Position numbers and translations under genes: made by a program. Below, in pieces: positions 17,846 to 26,509 of a stretch of 41,713 nucleotides of DNA (its first letter is position 1; the number at the start of each line of letters is the position of its first letter). Source of the DNA: an uncultured Acetobacteraceae bacterium (GTDB taxonomy: Bacteria > Pseudomonadota > Alphaproteobacteria > Acetobacterales > Acetobacteraceae); assembly GCA_937873205.1 (NCBI GenBank), contig CALMVO010000003.1:1-41713 (forward strand), given 5' to 3'. Under the pieces are notes generated by a model, which was given only the letters and a program-made list of their open reading frames with translations, ran no database searches and was not told the origin of the DNA.

Positions 17846-18741
17846 TCTCGCTCACCCACCTGCAGCGGCTGGAGGCCGAGGGTATCCACGTCATCCGGGA
17901 GGTGGTGGCCGAGACCGAACGCCCGGTGATGCTCTACTCGGTCGGCAAGGACAGCGCGGTGATGCTGCACCTCGCGCGCAAGGCGTTCTTCCCCGGGCCG
18001 CCGCCGTTCCCGCTGCTGCACGTCGACACCACCTGGAAGTTCCAGGACATGTACCGGCTGCGCGACCGGGTCGCCGCCGAGAGCGGCATGCGGCTGCTGG
18101 TGCACCACAACCCCGACGCAATGGCGCGCGGCATCAACCCGTTCGACCACGGCGCGCTGCACACCGACCTGTGGAAGACCGAGGGGCTGCGGCAGGCGCT
18201 GGACCTGCACGGCTTCGACGCCGCGTTCGGCGGCGCCCGCCGCGACGAGGAGAAGAGCCGCGCCAAGGAACGGGTGTTCTCGTTCCGCTCGGGCAACCAC
18301 CGCTGGGACCCCAAGACCCAGCGCCCCGAGCTGTGGCGGCTCTACAACGCGCGCAAGGGGCCGGGCGAGAGCATCCGGGTGTTCCCGATCTCGAACTGGA
18401 CCGAGCTCGACGTCTGGCAATACATCCAGGCGGAGGCGATCCCGATCGTGCCGCTGTACTTCGCCGCCCAACGACCCACCGTGGAGCGCGATGGGCTGCT
18501 GCTGATGGTGGACGACGACCGGTTCCGGCTGCGCCCGGGCGAGGTGCCGGTCACGCGCAGCATCCGCTTCCGGACGCTCGGCGACTACCCGCTGACCGGC
18601 GCGGTGGAGAGCACCGCCGCCACCCTGCCCGCCGTGATCCAGGAGATGCTGCTCACCACCACCAGCGAGCGCCAGGGCCGCGCCATCGACCACGAGGCCG
18701 GCGCCTCGATGGAGAAGAAGAAGCAGGAGGGATATTTCTGA
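17842..18741 (+). CDS. cysD: Sulfate adenylyltransferase subunit 2
   Basis: A 299-residue protein that catalyses ATP + sulfate to adenosine 5'-phosphosulfate together with CysN, whose GTP hydrolysis drives the reaction. It has the PP-loop [12 protein letters not shown] near residue 34, [27 protein letters not shown], the [13 protein letters not shown] segment, and a C-terminal [14 protein letters not shown]...KKKQEGYF typical of CysD. The GTG start at 17842 has GAGGAG 9 nt upstream and overlaps the MFS stop (GTGA). The stop overlaps the cysNC start by 1 nt (TGATG). Confidence 0.97.
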   Translation: MISLTHLQRLEAEGIHVIREVVAETERPVMLYSVGKDSAVMLHLARKAFFPGPPPFPLLHVDTTWKFQDMYRLRDRVAAESGMRLLVHHNPDAMARGINPFDHGALHTDLWKTEGLRQALDLHGFDAAFGGARRDEEKSRAKERVFSFRSGNHRWDPKTQRPELWRLYNARKGPGESIRVFPISNWTELDVWQYIQAEAIPIVPLYFAAQRPTVERDGLLLMVDDDRFRLRPGEVPVTRSIRFRTLGDYPLTGAVESTAATLPAVIQEMLLTTTSERQGRAIDHEAGASMEKKKQEGYF

Positions 18742-20669
18742 TGCCGTCACCCTCCTACGAAGCCGACGCGCTGATCGCAGGCGACATCGATGCCTACCTG
18801 GAGCGCCACGCCACCAAGTCGCTGCTGCGCTTCATCACCTGCGGCTCGGTCGACGACGGCAAGTCGACGCTGATCGGCCGGCTGCTCTACGACAGCCGCA
18901 CCATCCACGACGACCAGCTGGCCGCACTCGAGGCCGACAGCCGCCGCATCGGCACGCAAGGTGGCGCGATCGACTTCGCGCTGCTGGTGGACGGGCTCGC
19001 GGCCGAGCGCGAGCAGGGCATCACCATCGACGTCGCCTACCGTTTCTTCTCGACCGAGACGCGCAAGTTCATCGTCGCCGACACCCCCGGCCACGAGCAG
19101 TACACCCGCAACATGGTGACCGGGGCGTCGACCGCCGACCTCGCCGTGATCCTGGTCGACGCCCGCAAGGGCATCCTCACCCAGACCCGCCGGCACAGCT
19201 ACCTGGTGCACCTGCTGGGCATCCGCCACCTGGTGCTGGCGGTGAACAAGATGGACCTGGTCGGCTACGACCGGGCCCGCTACGACGCCATCGTCGCCGA
19301 CTACCGGGCGTTCGCCGCCCAGGTCGGCATCACGGGCTTCGTGCCAATGCCGATCTCCGGCCTGGCCGGCGACACCATCACCAGCCGCTCCGCCAACATG
19401 CCCTGGTACGAGGGCCCGACCCTGATCTCGCACCTGGAGACGGTGCCGCTCGACATCGCCGCCGACCAGGCACGCCCATTCCGGATGGCCGTCCAGCTGG
19501 CCCGCCGCCCCAACCTCGACTTCCGCGGTTATTCCGGCCTGATCGCCGCCGGCACGGTGCGGCCGGGCGACCCGGTGCGCATCCTGCCGTCCGGCCGCAC
19601 CACCCGCATCGCCCGCATCGTGAGCTTTTCCGGCAACCAGGACGCCGCCGTCGCCGGCCAGTCGGTGACGCTCACACTGGAGGACGAGGTTGATTGCTCG
19701 CGCGGCGACGTGATCGCCGCCGCCGACAGCCCGCCGGAGGTGGCCGACCAGTTCGAGGCGACCCTGGTCTGGATGGCCGACGAGCCGATGCTGCCCGGCC
19801 GCTCCTACCTGCTGAAGCTCGCCACCCAGACCGTCTCGGTGCAGATCCAGGCGCCCAAGTACCAGGTCAACGTCAACACCCTGGAGCACTTGGCGGCGCG
19901 GACGCTGGAGCTGAACGCGATCGGCGTCGCCAACCTGTCCACCGACCGGCCGCTGGTGTTCGAGCCCTACGCCGAGAGCCGCGAGCTCGGCGGCTTCATC
20001 CTCATCGACAAGATCGGCAACGCCACGGTGGGCGCAGGCCTGCTGCACTTCGCGCTGCGCCGGGCCGCCAACGTGCACTGGCAGGCGATCGAGATCAGCC
20101 GCGCGGCGCATGCGGCGCAGAAGAACCAGCGTCCGCGCGTGCTGTGGTTCACCGGCCTGTCGGGGGCCGGCAAGTCGACCATCGCCAACCTGGTCGAGCG
20201 GCGCCTGCACGCGATGGGCCGGCACACCTTCCTGCTCGACGGCGACAACGTCCGGCACGGGCTGAACAAGGATCTGGGCTTCACCGACGCCGACCGCGTC
20301 GAGAACATCCGCCGCGTCGGCGAGGTGGCCCGGCTCATGACCGATGCCGGGCTGATCGTGCTCACCGCCTTCATCTCGCCGTTCCGGGCCGAGCGCCAAC
20401 TGGTGCGTGACATGCTGCCGGCGGGCGAGTTCGTCGAGATCCACGTCGACACCGCTCTGGCCGAGGCGGAGCGCCGCGACGTCAAGGGCCTCTACGCCAA
20501 GGCGCGACGCGGGGCGCTCAGCAACTTCACAGGCATCGACAGCCCCTACGAGCCGCCCGGGCAGCCGGAGATCCGCATCGACACCGCAACGATGACCGCG
20601 GAGCAGGCGGCCGAGCACATCGTCGACCGGCTGTTCGCGCTGCGAGACGAGGCGGCGTTCTCGATCTAG
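18741..20669 (+). CDS. cysNC: Bifunctional sulfate adenylyltransferase subunit 1 / adenylylsulfate kinase
   Basis: A 642-residue fusion (NodQ-like). The N-terminal GTPase has G1 [10 protein letters not shown]3 [12 protein letters not shown] and G4 NKMD, followed by EF-Tu-like beta-barrel domains to about residue 435. The C-terminal APS kinase has Walker [25 protein letters not shown] and [10 protein letters not shown], and ends near 642. The protein therefore makes APS (with CysD) and phosphorylates it to PAPS. PAPS can serve reductive sulfur assimilation or sulfation of glycans. The ATG overlaps the cysD stop. The TAG at 20667-20669 is formed by the inverted repeat that follows, which also looks like the operon terminator. 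Confidence 0.97.
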   Translation: MPSPSYEADALIAGDIDAYLERHATKSLLRFITCGSVDDGKSTLIGRLLYDSRTIHDDQLAALEADSRRIGTQGGAIDFALLVDGLAAEREQGITIDVAYRFFSTETRKFIVADTPGHEQYTRNMVTGASTADLAVILVDARKGILTQTRRHSYLVHLLGIRHLVLAVNKMDLVGYDRARYDAIVADYRAFAAQVGITGFVPMPISGLAGDTITSRSANMPWYEGPTLISHLETVPLDIAADQARPFRMAVQLARRPNLDFRGYSGLIAAGTVRPGDPVRILPSGRTTRIARIVSFSGNQDAAVAGQSVTLTLEDEVDCSRGDVIAAADSPPEVADQFEATLVWMADEPMLPGRSYLLKLATQTVSVQIQAPKYQVNVNTLEHLAARTLELNAIGVANLSTDRPLVFEPYAESRELGGFILIDKIGNATVGAGLLHFALRRAANVHWQAIEISRAAHAAQKNQRPRVLWFTGLSGAGKSTIANLVERRLHAMGRHTFLLDGDNVRHGLNKDLGFTDADRVENIRRVGEVARLMTDAGLIVLTAFISPFRAERQLVRDMLPAGEFVEIHVDTALAEAERRDVKGLYAKARRGALSNFTGIDSPYEPPGQPEIRIDTATMTAEQAAEHIVDRLFALRDEAAFSI

Positions 20670-20709
20670 AGGATGATCCGATCGCTTAGGCTCACGGATC
20701 ATCCTCTAG
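20666..20709 (-). repeat. Family A half-element, inverted; probable cysDNC terminator
   Basis: A perfect 15-bp stem (CTAGAGGATGATCCG with CGGATCATCCTCTAG) and a 14-nt loop, followed by CCTTTTCC. It is the exact reverse complement of 24890-24933, loop included. It provides the stop codon of cysNC and probably ends the transcript. Confidence 0.85.
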
Positions 20710-20744
20710 CCTTTTCCCCCCCCTGGCACGACGGAGCCCAGAGC

Positions 20745-21617
20745 ATGAGCGATCAAGCCGCCTATACGCCGCCCGAGATCTGGAGCTGGTCGCCGGGCAA
20801 TGGCGGCCACTTCGCCGCCATCAACCGCCCCATCGCCGGCGCCACGCATGACAAGGAGCTGCCGGTCGGGCGCCATCCGCTGCAGCTCTATTCGCTGGCG
20901 ACACCCAACGGCATGAAGGTCACGGTGATGCTGGAGGAGCTGCTGGCGATGGGCCACGCCGGCGCCGAATACGATGCCTGGCTGATCCGGATCAACGAAG
21001 GCGATCAGTTCGGCAGCGGCTTCGTCGCCGTGAACCCGAACTCGAAGATCCCGGCGCTGCTGGACCGCAGCGGCCCGGCCCCGGTCCGGGTCTTCGAGTC
21101 CGGCGCGATCCTGCTGCACCTGGCCGAGAAGTTCGGCGCCCTGCTGCCGACCGACCCCGCCCGCCGCACCGAGTGCCTGTGCTGGCTGTTCTGGCAGATG
21201 GGCAGCGCGCCCTACCTCGGCGGCGGCTTCGGCCATTTCTACGCCTACGCGCCGACCAAGATCGAGTACGCGATCGACCGCTTCGCGATGGAGGCCAAGC
21301 GCCAGCTCGACGTGCTTGACCGCCGGCTGGCGGAGACCGCGTATCTGGCCGGCGACGACTACACCATCGCCGACATCGCGGTCTGGTGCTGGTACGGGCG
21401 GCTCGCCCAGGGGCTGCTCTACAACGGCGGCACGTTCCTGCAGGTGCAGGACTACGAGAACGTGCAGCGCTGGACGGCCGCCATCGACGCGCGTCCGGCG
21501 GTCCGGCGCGGCTGCATGGTCAACCGCGTCACCGGCGAGCCCTCCGGCCAGCTGCACGAGCGCCACGACGCGTCGGACTTCGAGACCCGGACGCAGGACA
21601 AGCTGGGGTCGACATGA
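20745..21617 (+). CDS. Glutathione S-transferase family protein, YghU-like (nu class)
   Basis: A 290-residue protein. A 45-residue N-terminal extension precedes the thioredoxin-like domain (LQLYSLATPNGMKVTVMLEELL, with the TPNG glutathione-binding turn), then GSGFVAVNPNSKIPALLD and ESGAILLHLAEKFG (cis-Pro and ESxAI motifs). The C-terminal helical domain includes YLAGDDYTIADIAVW. The overall pattern matches YghU/YfcG disulfide-bond oxidoreductases, which bind two glutathiones and reduce disulfides or peroxides. ATG 20745 is chosen because the longer frame runs into the repeat. The gene is monocistronic between two repeat elements. Confidence 0.92.
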   Translation: MSDQAAYTPPEIWSWSPGNGGHFAAINRPIAGATHDKELPVGRHPLQLYSLATPNGMKVTVMLEELLAMGHAGAEYDAWLIRINEGDQFGSGFVAVNPNSKIPALLDRSGPAPVRVFESGAILLHLAEKFGALLPTDPARRTECLCWLFWQMGSAPYLGGGFGHFYAYAPTKIEYAIDRFAMEAKRQLDVLDRRLAETAYLAGDDYTIADIAVWCWYGRLAQGLLYNGGTFLQVQDYENVQRWTAAIDARPAVRRGCMVNRVTGEPSGQLHERHDASDFETRTQDKLGST

Positions 21618-21627
21618 CCCCACGGCC

Positions 21628-21692
21628 AAGGCCGGGGGCTCTGCCCCTGGACCCCGCCAAAGGCAGTCGCCTTTGGAAACCATCCCTGGCCT
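21628..21692. repeat. Family B REP-like repeat
   Basis: AAGGCC...CTGCCCCTGGACCCCGCCAAAGGC...GCCTTTGGAAACC...GGCCTT. The outer arms (AAGGCC/GGCCTT) and the inner arms (CCAAAGGC/GCCTTTGG) are inverted, so it folds into a hairpin. It lies between convergent genes (GST and SDR) and may terminate both. Confidence 0.8.
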
Positions 21693-22466
21693 TCACGCAT
21701 TCGGCATCCGTACCCCGGACAGGCGCTCGCACTCGGCCAGCAGGCGGTCCTGGCGGGCCGGATCGCCCGTGGCGCCGCTCGGCGCCTTCGGACGCAGGTG
21801 ATGGAAGTAGCCGCCGGTGCCGGTCGCGGCCGGATCGTCGTCGGTGGCCAGCCAGACCTGGGTGCGGTGGGCGGCGTCGAGGTCGCCGGTGGCGCGCGGA
21901 CTCATCTTGGTGGCGACCCACCCCGGCTCCATCGCGTTCGACCGCACCTCCGGCCAGCGCCGCGCCACCGCGAAGGCGAGCAGCACGTCGTGCAGCTTGG
22001 TGTCGGAATAGGCCTTGTTGCCGTTCCAGGGCCGCCGCTCCCAGGCGAGGTCATTGAGCGACGGGTCGCCGCGCCGGTGCAGCTCGGAGCTGACATAGAC
22101 CAGCCGCCGTGGCCGGAGCATCAGCGCGGTCAGCACGTAGGGGGCCAGCGTGTTGACCGCGAACACGTGCGCCAGCCCGTCCTCGGTCACCAGCCGCCGC
22201 GGCTCGCGGTAGCCGACCGCGGCGTTGTGGATCACCGCGTCGAAGGGACCGAGCGCGTTGGCCTGCGCGGCCAGGTCGCGGGTCTGCGCCAGGCTGGCGA
22301 GGTCGGCGACCAGCACCGCCTCCGCGCCGGGCACCGCCGCCATCGCCTCCCGCCCGCGCGCCGCGTGCCGGGCGTGCAGCACCACCGCGTGCCCCCGCTC
22401 GATCAACAGCTGGGCGGCCATGCGGCCGAGTCCGTCGGAGGAGCCGGTAACGAGGATGCGTGCCAT
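21693..22466 (-). CDS. SDR family oxidoreductase
   Basis: A 257-residue protein with an N-terminal VTGSSDGLGR loop, VLVADLASL, a variant HNAAVGY in place of NNAG, VYVSSELH, a catalytic YSDTK and EPGWVATKM. This is the daunorubicin C-13-reductase/retinol-dehydrogenase-like SDR subgroup. The start ATG at 22466 precedes the first strand directly (MARILVTG). No strong Shine-Dalgarno is visible upstream. The stop touches the family B repeat. Substrate unknown. Confidence 0.88.
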   Translation of the reverse strand: MARILVTGSSDGLGRMAAQLLIERGHAVVLHARHAARGREAMAAVPGAEAVLVADLASLAQTRDLAAQANALGPFDAVIHNAAVGYREPRRLVTEDGLAHVFAVNTLAPYVLTALMLRPRRLVYVSSELHRRGDPSLNDLAWERRPWNGNKAYSDTKLHDVLLAFAVARRWPEVRSNAMEPGWVATKMSPRATGDLDAAHRTQVWLATDDDPAATGTGGYFHHLRPKAPSGATGDPARQDRLLAECERLSGVRMPNA

Positions 22467-22541
22467 GGGGGCGCAACGCGCCGGCCGGCGGATCCGCCAC
22501 CCGCCCGCTATCCATCTTTGACAGCCGGCCCTGGGCCGGGC

Positions 22542-22751
22542 ATGCCCGTCCGGGTGGCGAACCAGGTGTCCCGGAACGTGTCCCTCACCGCCGAGCTCGA
22601 CGCCTCCGTCGCGCGGGAGGTCGCCTCGGACCGGTTCCAGAACGCCAGCGAGGTGGTCCGCGTGGCGCCGCGGCCGATGGCGGACCACCGTGTCCGCCTC
22701 GTGCCCCGGGCGCCGGCATCCCCGCCACCCATGGCTGACCGCGCGTCGTGA
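22542..22751 (+). pseudogene. ParD-like antitoxin remnant
   Basis: From the GTG at 22566 the frame reads VSRNVSLTAELDASVAREV, then ASDRFQNASEVVR, which matches the ribbon-helix-helix half of ParD antitoxins (pattern VSLTxELxxFVxxxVxSGRYxNASEVVRxALR). After VVR the similarity stops (VAPRPMADHRV...), so the toxin-binding C-terminus is lost or frame-shifted. No ParE toxin follows. The frame ends at 22751, overlapping the kinase start by 4 nt (GTGA). It could still make a DNA-binding dimer that represses the promoter of the kinase, but decay is more likely. Confidence 0.6.
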
Positions 22752-24829
22752 GCCGGCACGAGTTCCAGGACGATCTGGACGCGATCGCCCGGATCGACGC
22801 CGTGCCGCTGATCCTGGACGTGCTGTGCCGGACCACCGGCATGGGGTTCGCCGCCGTCGCCCGGGTCACCGAGGATCGCTGGATCGCCTGCCAGGCCAGG
22901 GACCAGATCGCCTTCGGCCTGGGGGCGGGCGGCGAGCTGAAGGTGAGCACCACCATCTGCCGGGAGGTGCGGGCGCGGTGCGAGCCGGTCGTGATCGAGC
23001 ACGTCGCCGAGGACGCGCAGTTCCGCGAGCACCCCACGCCCGCGATGTACGGGTTCCAGAGCTACGTCTCGATGCCGATCGTGCGCCGCAACGGCGACCT
23101 CTTCGGGACGCTGTGCGCGATCGGGGCCCGGCCGGCGAAGGTGAACACGCCGGAGACGATCGGCACCTTCCGCCTGTTCGCCGAGCTGATCGCCTTCCAC
23201 CTGGATGCCGACGAACGGCTGGCGGCGGCGGAGTCCGAGCGGCGCCTGAACGAGAGCCTGGAGGAGCGGCTCGCCGAGCGGTCCGCCGCGCTCCGGCTCT
23301 ACGAGAACATCGTGCAGTCCGACGCGGCGCCGATCTGCGCATTCGACACCGAGTTCCGCCTGATCGCCTTCAACAGGGCCCACAGCGACGACTTCCACCG
23401 CATCCACGGCTACCGCGTGAAGATCGGCGACGTTTGTCCCGACCTGTTCCTGCCCGGCCGGTCGACGATCATGCGGGGCTTCATGGCGCGGGCGCTGGCG
23501 GGCGAGGTGTTCACCGTCACGGAGGAGTTCGGCGATCCGGACCTGACGAAGCCATGCTGGGAGGTGGCCTACAACCCGCTGCGGGACGAGGCGGGCCGCA
23601 TCGTCGGCGCGTTCCACCACGCGGTCGACATCTCCGCCCGGATCCGCACCGAGGTCGAGCTGGCGGCCGCCCAGGACGCGCTGCGGCAGAGCCAGAAGAT
23701 GGAGGCGGTGGGCCAGCTCACCGGCGGGCTGGCCCACGACTTCAACAACCTGCTCACGGGCATCACCGGCAGCCTGGAGCTGATGGGCACCCGGATCGCG
23801 CAGGGCCGCGCCGCCGAGGTGGGCCGCTACATCGACGCCGCCCAGGGTGCCGCCCGGCGCGCTGCGGCGCTGACGCACCGGCTGCTGGCCTTCTCGCGCC
23901 GCCAGACGCTGGACCCGAAGCCGACCGACGTGAACCGCCTCGTGGCGGGCATGGACGAGCTGATCCGGCGCACCATCGGCCCACAGGTCGCCATGGCGGC
24001 ACCGGTCGCCGCCGCCGGGCTGTGGCCGACGCTGATCGATGCAAGCCAGCTCGAGAACGCGCTGCTCAACCTCGCCATCAACGCCCGCGACGCGATGCCG
24101 GACGGCGGCCGGCTCGCGATCGAGACCGCCAACCGCGTTCTGGACGCCCGCGTCGCTGCCGAGCGCGACGTGCCGGCCGGGCAATACGTGTCGCTGTGCG
24201 TGTCCGACACGGGCGCCGGGATGTCGGAGGAGGTGCGGGCCCGGGCGTTCGATCCGTTCTTCACCACCAAGCCGATCGGCTCGGGCACCGGGCTCGGCCT
24301 GTCGATGATCTACGGCTTCGTGCGGCAGTCTGGCGGCCAGGTGCAGATCCGCTCCGGGGTCGGGCAGGGCACCACGGTCTGCCTCTACCTGCCGCGATAC
24401 CTGGGAAGCGTCGGCGGCGCCGAGCGGCCGCCCGAGCTGGCCCCCGCGTCGCGGGCCGTGTGTGGCGAGACCGTGCTCGTGGTGGACGACGAGCCGGTCA
24501 TCCGCATGCTGGCGGCCGAGATCCTGAACGAGCTGGGCTACACCGCCCTGGAGGCCGCGGACGGCGCGGCGGCCCTGCGGGTCCTGCGCTCCGCCGTGCG
24601 CATCGATCTGCTGGTCACCGACGTCGGCCTGCCCGGCGGCATGAACGGCCGGCAGGTGGCGGACGCGGCGCGGGTAGGTCGACCCGGCCTCAAGGTGCTG
24701 TTCATCACCGGCTACGCCGAGACCGCCGTGCTTGGCCACGGCCATCTCGATCCCGGCATGCACGTGCTGACCAAGCCGTTCGCGATGGAGGCGCTGGCCG
24801 GCCGGATCAAAAAGCTGATCGGCGGCTAG
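22748..24829 (+). CDS. Hybrid sensor histidine kinase (GAF-PAS-HisKA-HATPase-REC)
   Basis: A 693-residue cytosolic kinase with no membrane segment. A GAF domain (residues 10-155) is followed by a short coiled coil, a PAS-like domain (185-300) and a HisKA domain with the phospho-accepting His330 in GLAHDFNNLL. The ATPase domain has N box NLAINARDAM (441-450), G1 DTGAGM and G2 GTGLGLS. A C-terminal receiver (575-693) has the acidic pair Asp580/581, the acceptor Asp625 in LLVTDVGLP and Lys676 in LTKPF. The HDFNN type is common in alphaproteobacterial hybrid kinases. Signal and target are unknown and no response regulator gene is adjacent. Translation starts at a GTG overlapping the ParD-like remnant. 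The TAG stop is supplied by the family A repeat. Confidence 0.93.
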   Translation: MSRHEFQDDLDAIARIDAVPLILDVLCRTTGMGFAAVARVTEDRWIACQARDQIAFGLGAGGELKVSTTICREVRARCEPVVIEHVAEDAQFREHPTPAMYGFQSYVSMPIVRRNGDLFGTLCAIGARPAKVNTPETIGTFRLFAELIAFHLDADERLAAAESERRLNESLEERLAERSAALRLYENIVQSDAAPICAFDTEFRLIAFNRAHSDDFHRIHGYRVKIGDVCPDLFLPGRSTIMRGFMARALAGEVFTVTEEFGDPDLTKPCWEVAYNPLRDEAGRIVGAFHHAVDISARIRTEVELAAAQDALRQSQKMEAVGQLTGGLAHDFNNLLTGITGSLELMGTRIAQGRAAEVGRYIDAAQGAARRAAALTHRLLAFSRRQTLDPKPTDVNRLVAGMDELIRRTIGPQVAMAAPVAAAGLWPTLIDASQLENALLNLAINARDAMPDGGRLAIETANRVLDARVAAERDVPAGQYVSLCVSDTGAGMSEEVRARAFDPFFTTKPIGSGTGLGLSMIYGFVRQSGGQVQIRSGVGQGTTVCLYLPRYLGSVGGAERPPELAPASRAVCGETVLVVDDEPVIRMLAAEILNELGYTALEAADGAAALRVLRSAVRIDLLVTDVGLPGGMNGRQVADAARVGRPGLKVLFITGYAETAVLGHGHLDPGMHVLTKPFAMEALAGRIKKLIGG

Positions 24830-24933
24830 AGCATCATCCGATCGAACGGACTCGTTCGATCGGATAAAGATGCTTGTCAGAACAACAAGCTAGAGGATGA
24901 TCCGTGAGCCTAAGCGATCGGATCATCCTCTAG
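24826..24933 (+). repeat. Family A double-palindrome repeat, full copy
   Basis: First hairpin: CCGATCGAACG (24838-24848) with CGTTCGATCGG (24853-24863), framed by AGCATC/GATGCT. Second hairpin: CTAGAGGATGATCCG (24890-24904) with its complement at 24919-24933. The first bases form the kinase stop codon. Near-identical to 12207-12312; the second half equals 20666-20709 inverted. Confidence 0.9.
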
Positions 24934-25086
24934 GCCGCGCTGTCGACCGCGGGCGTCGCGGATCACCGCGCCCGAGGCGCCGAGCCCACCCGCCGATCCT
25001 GTTGGGGATCATACCCTGATGGGCGCACGGCTGTTACGAGGCTCGCACCCGGGCGATACCGGGTCCGCTTCATCGGAGGATCGTCC

Positions 25087-25977
25087 ATGCGCGTGTTCGT
25101 CACCGGCGCCACCGGCTTCATCGGCACCGCACTCGTCCCGGAGCTCATCGGCGCCGGCCATCGGGTGGTCGGGCTGTCCCGGTCCGAGTCCGGCGTCCGG
25201 ACGCTGCAGGCTGCCGGTGCCGAGGTATATCGCGGAGATCTGGAGGACCCGGACAGCCTCCGGCGCGGCGCGACCGGCGCGGACGGCGTGATCCACACCG
25301 CCTTCGACCACGACTTCTCGAACTTCCTCGCCAACTGCGAGAAGGACCGGCGTGCCATCGCGGCCCTGGGCGCCGCACTCGTCGGGTCCGACCGGCCCCT
25401 GCTCATCACGTCCGGGACCGGGATGGGAAACGCTGCGCCGGGCCAGCCCGCCACCGAGGATGTCTTCGCGGCCGATCACCCGAACCCCAGGATCGCCTCG
25501 GAGATGGCGGGCGCGCTGGTCGCCGCGACCGGCGTCAACGTGTCGGTGGTCCGCCTTCCCCAGGTCCACGACACGGTGAAGCAAGGTCTCATCACCCCCC
25601 TGATCGCGGCGGCCCGCGCGCGGGGGGTGTCAGCCTATATAGGCGACGGCTCCAACCGCTGGCCGGCGGCGCACGTGTCCGACGTCGCCCGCCTCTACCG
25701 GCTGGCGCTGGAGCGGGCGCAGCCCGGCGCCCGCTACAACGCGGTCGCCGAGGCGGGCATCCCGGTGCGGGAGATCGCCGAGGTCATCGGCCGCGGCCTG
25801 AAGCTGCCGGTGGTCTCCCTGCCCCCGGAGCAGGCCGCCGCCCATTTCGGCTGGCTTGCTCCGTTCGCCGGCGTGGATCTCCCGGCATCGAGCGCGCTGA
25901 CGCGGGAATGGCTGGGCTGGCACCCGACCGGCCCCGGGCTGATCGCCGATCTGGAGCGGATGCGCTACGATGCTTGA
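25087..25977 (+). CDS. NAD(P)-dependent epimerase/reductase, extended/atypical SDR
   Basis: A 296-residue protein beginning MRVFVTGATGFIGTALV with the GxxGxxG nucleotide loop, then GDLEDPDSL and GVIHTAFDH. The usual Y-x3-K is not obvious; NPRIASEMAG occupies that position, so an atypical active site is likely. WPAAHVSDVARLY and the C-terminal LGWHPTGPGLIADLE match the 3-beta-HSD/NmrA-like 'SDR family oxidoreductase' group. Shine-Dalgarno GGAGG is 7 nt upstream of the ATG. Monocistronic. Substrate unknown; members of this group often act on phenolic or antibiotic-like compounds, but nothing here decides that. Confidence 0.85.
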   Translation: MRVFVTGATGFIGTALVPELIGAGHRVVGLSRSESGVRTLQAAGAEVYRGDLEDPDSLRRGATGADGVIHTAFDHDFSNFLANCEKDRRAIAALGAALVGSDRPLLITSGTGMGNAAPGQPATEDVFAADHPNPRIASEMAGALVAATGVNVSVVRLPQVHDTVKQGLITPLIAAARARGVSAYIGDGSNRWPAAHVSDVARLYRLALERAQPGARYNAVAEAGIPVREIAEVIGRGLKLPVVSLPPEQAAAHFGWLAPFAGVDLPASSALTREWLGWHPTGPGLIADLERMRYDA

Positions 25978-26509
25978 GTCCGACATGATATCGATAGCGC
26001 AACGGAGACCAGATCGAGCTTTCGCTCCGATTTCCACGTGCACATCGGCCGGTCGTGACGATGGCCAATGATCATGGTCGAACCTCGGTCCGGGAAACCC
26101 CATGAGTCACACTCTCAGAGCCTTGGTATGAGCTGCACGTTCGACATCGCGATCTGCTTGTCAGGGCAGCCAGCCAACGCACGGAAGCTGCCGGCGGTAC
26201 ATGCTTTCGCGCTGCCGAGCGCCTGTGCCTGTGCCTGTGCCTGTGCTGCGCGGGAAACGAACATCGCGAGAAGCGTGGCTCCGCCCATCGGCGTGGAGAA
26301 CCGGTGGCTCCGAAGACATGAAGCCATTTCGATGGTGTCCAAGGCGCGTCAACGGAGTCCCTCCCGTCCATACCGCCCTCTGGTGCTTGCCGGGCCCGCG
26401 TTCGAGAAGCCGGACATACTCCACGTGTCTTCGACGTGACGCTCGGAACGGTCATCAGCAAGTCATGCCTCTGGATGGCGTCGGCACCCTGTCATGGTCC
26501 CAGCCCGTT
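25978..26509. other. Gene-poor stretch with a low-complexity hexanucleotide repeat
   Basis: About 530 bp between the SDR stop and the ABC-F stop. It contains four tandem copies of GCCTGT (26221-26244) within a possible minus-strand signal-peptide frame, listed separately. Several overlapping open frames exist on both strands. Composition is less GC-rich than the flanks. No repeat of family A or B is present. Confidence 0.5.
26115..26327 (-). CDS. Possible small exported protein
   Basis: A 70-residue frame with a signal-peptide-like N-terminus: basic LRSHRF, a hydrophobic stretch GGATLLAMFVS, then RAAQAQAQAQA, which fits an AxA cleavage site. The mature part would be about 35 residues with two Cys (KACTAGSFRALAGCPDK). 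The AQ run is encoded by the GCCTGT tandem repeat, so its length could vary by slippage. No strong ribosome-binding site is visible and no family is recognised, so this is tentative. Confidence 0.35.
   Translation of the reverse strand: MASCLRSHRFSTPMGGATLLAMFVSRAAQAQAQAQALGSAKACTAGSFRALAGCPDKQIAMSNVQLIPRL

Noticed and set aside
18747-20702. Long minus-strand open frame opposite cysNC
   Set aside because: It is a mirror of the cysNC codons. The Val/Gly/Asp/Gln-rich product has no recognisable domain.
22542-22751. Complete ParDE toxin-antitoxin pair
   Set aside because: Only the ParD DNA-binding half is recognisable, and no ParE-like frame follows.
22508-24763. Long minus-strand open frame opposite the hybrid kinase
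   Set aside because: The product is His/Gln/Arg/Ala-rich without motifs, while the plus strand holds a complete kinase.
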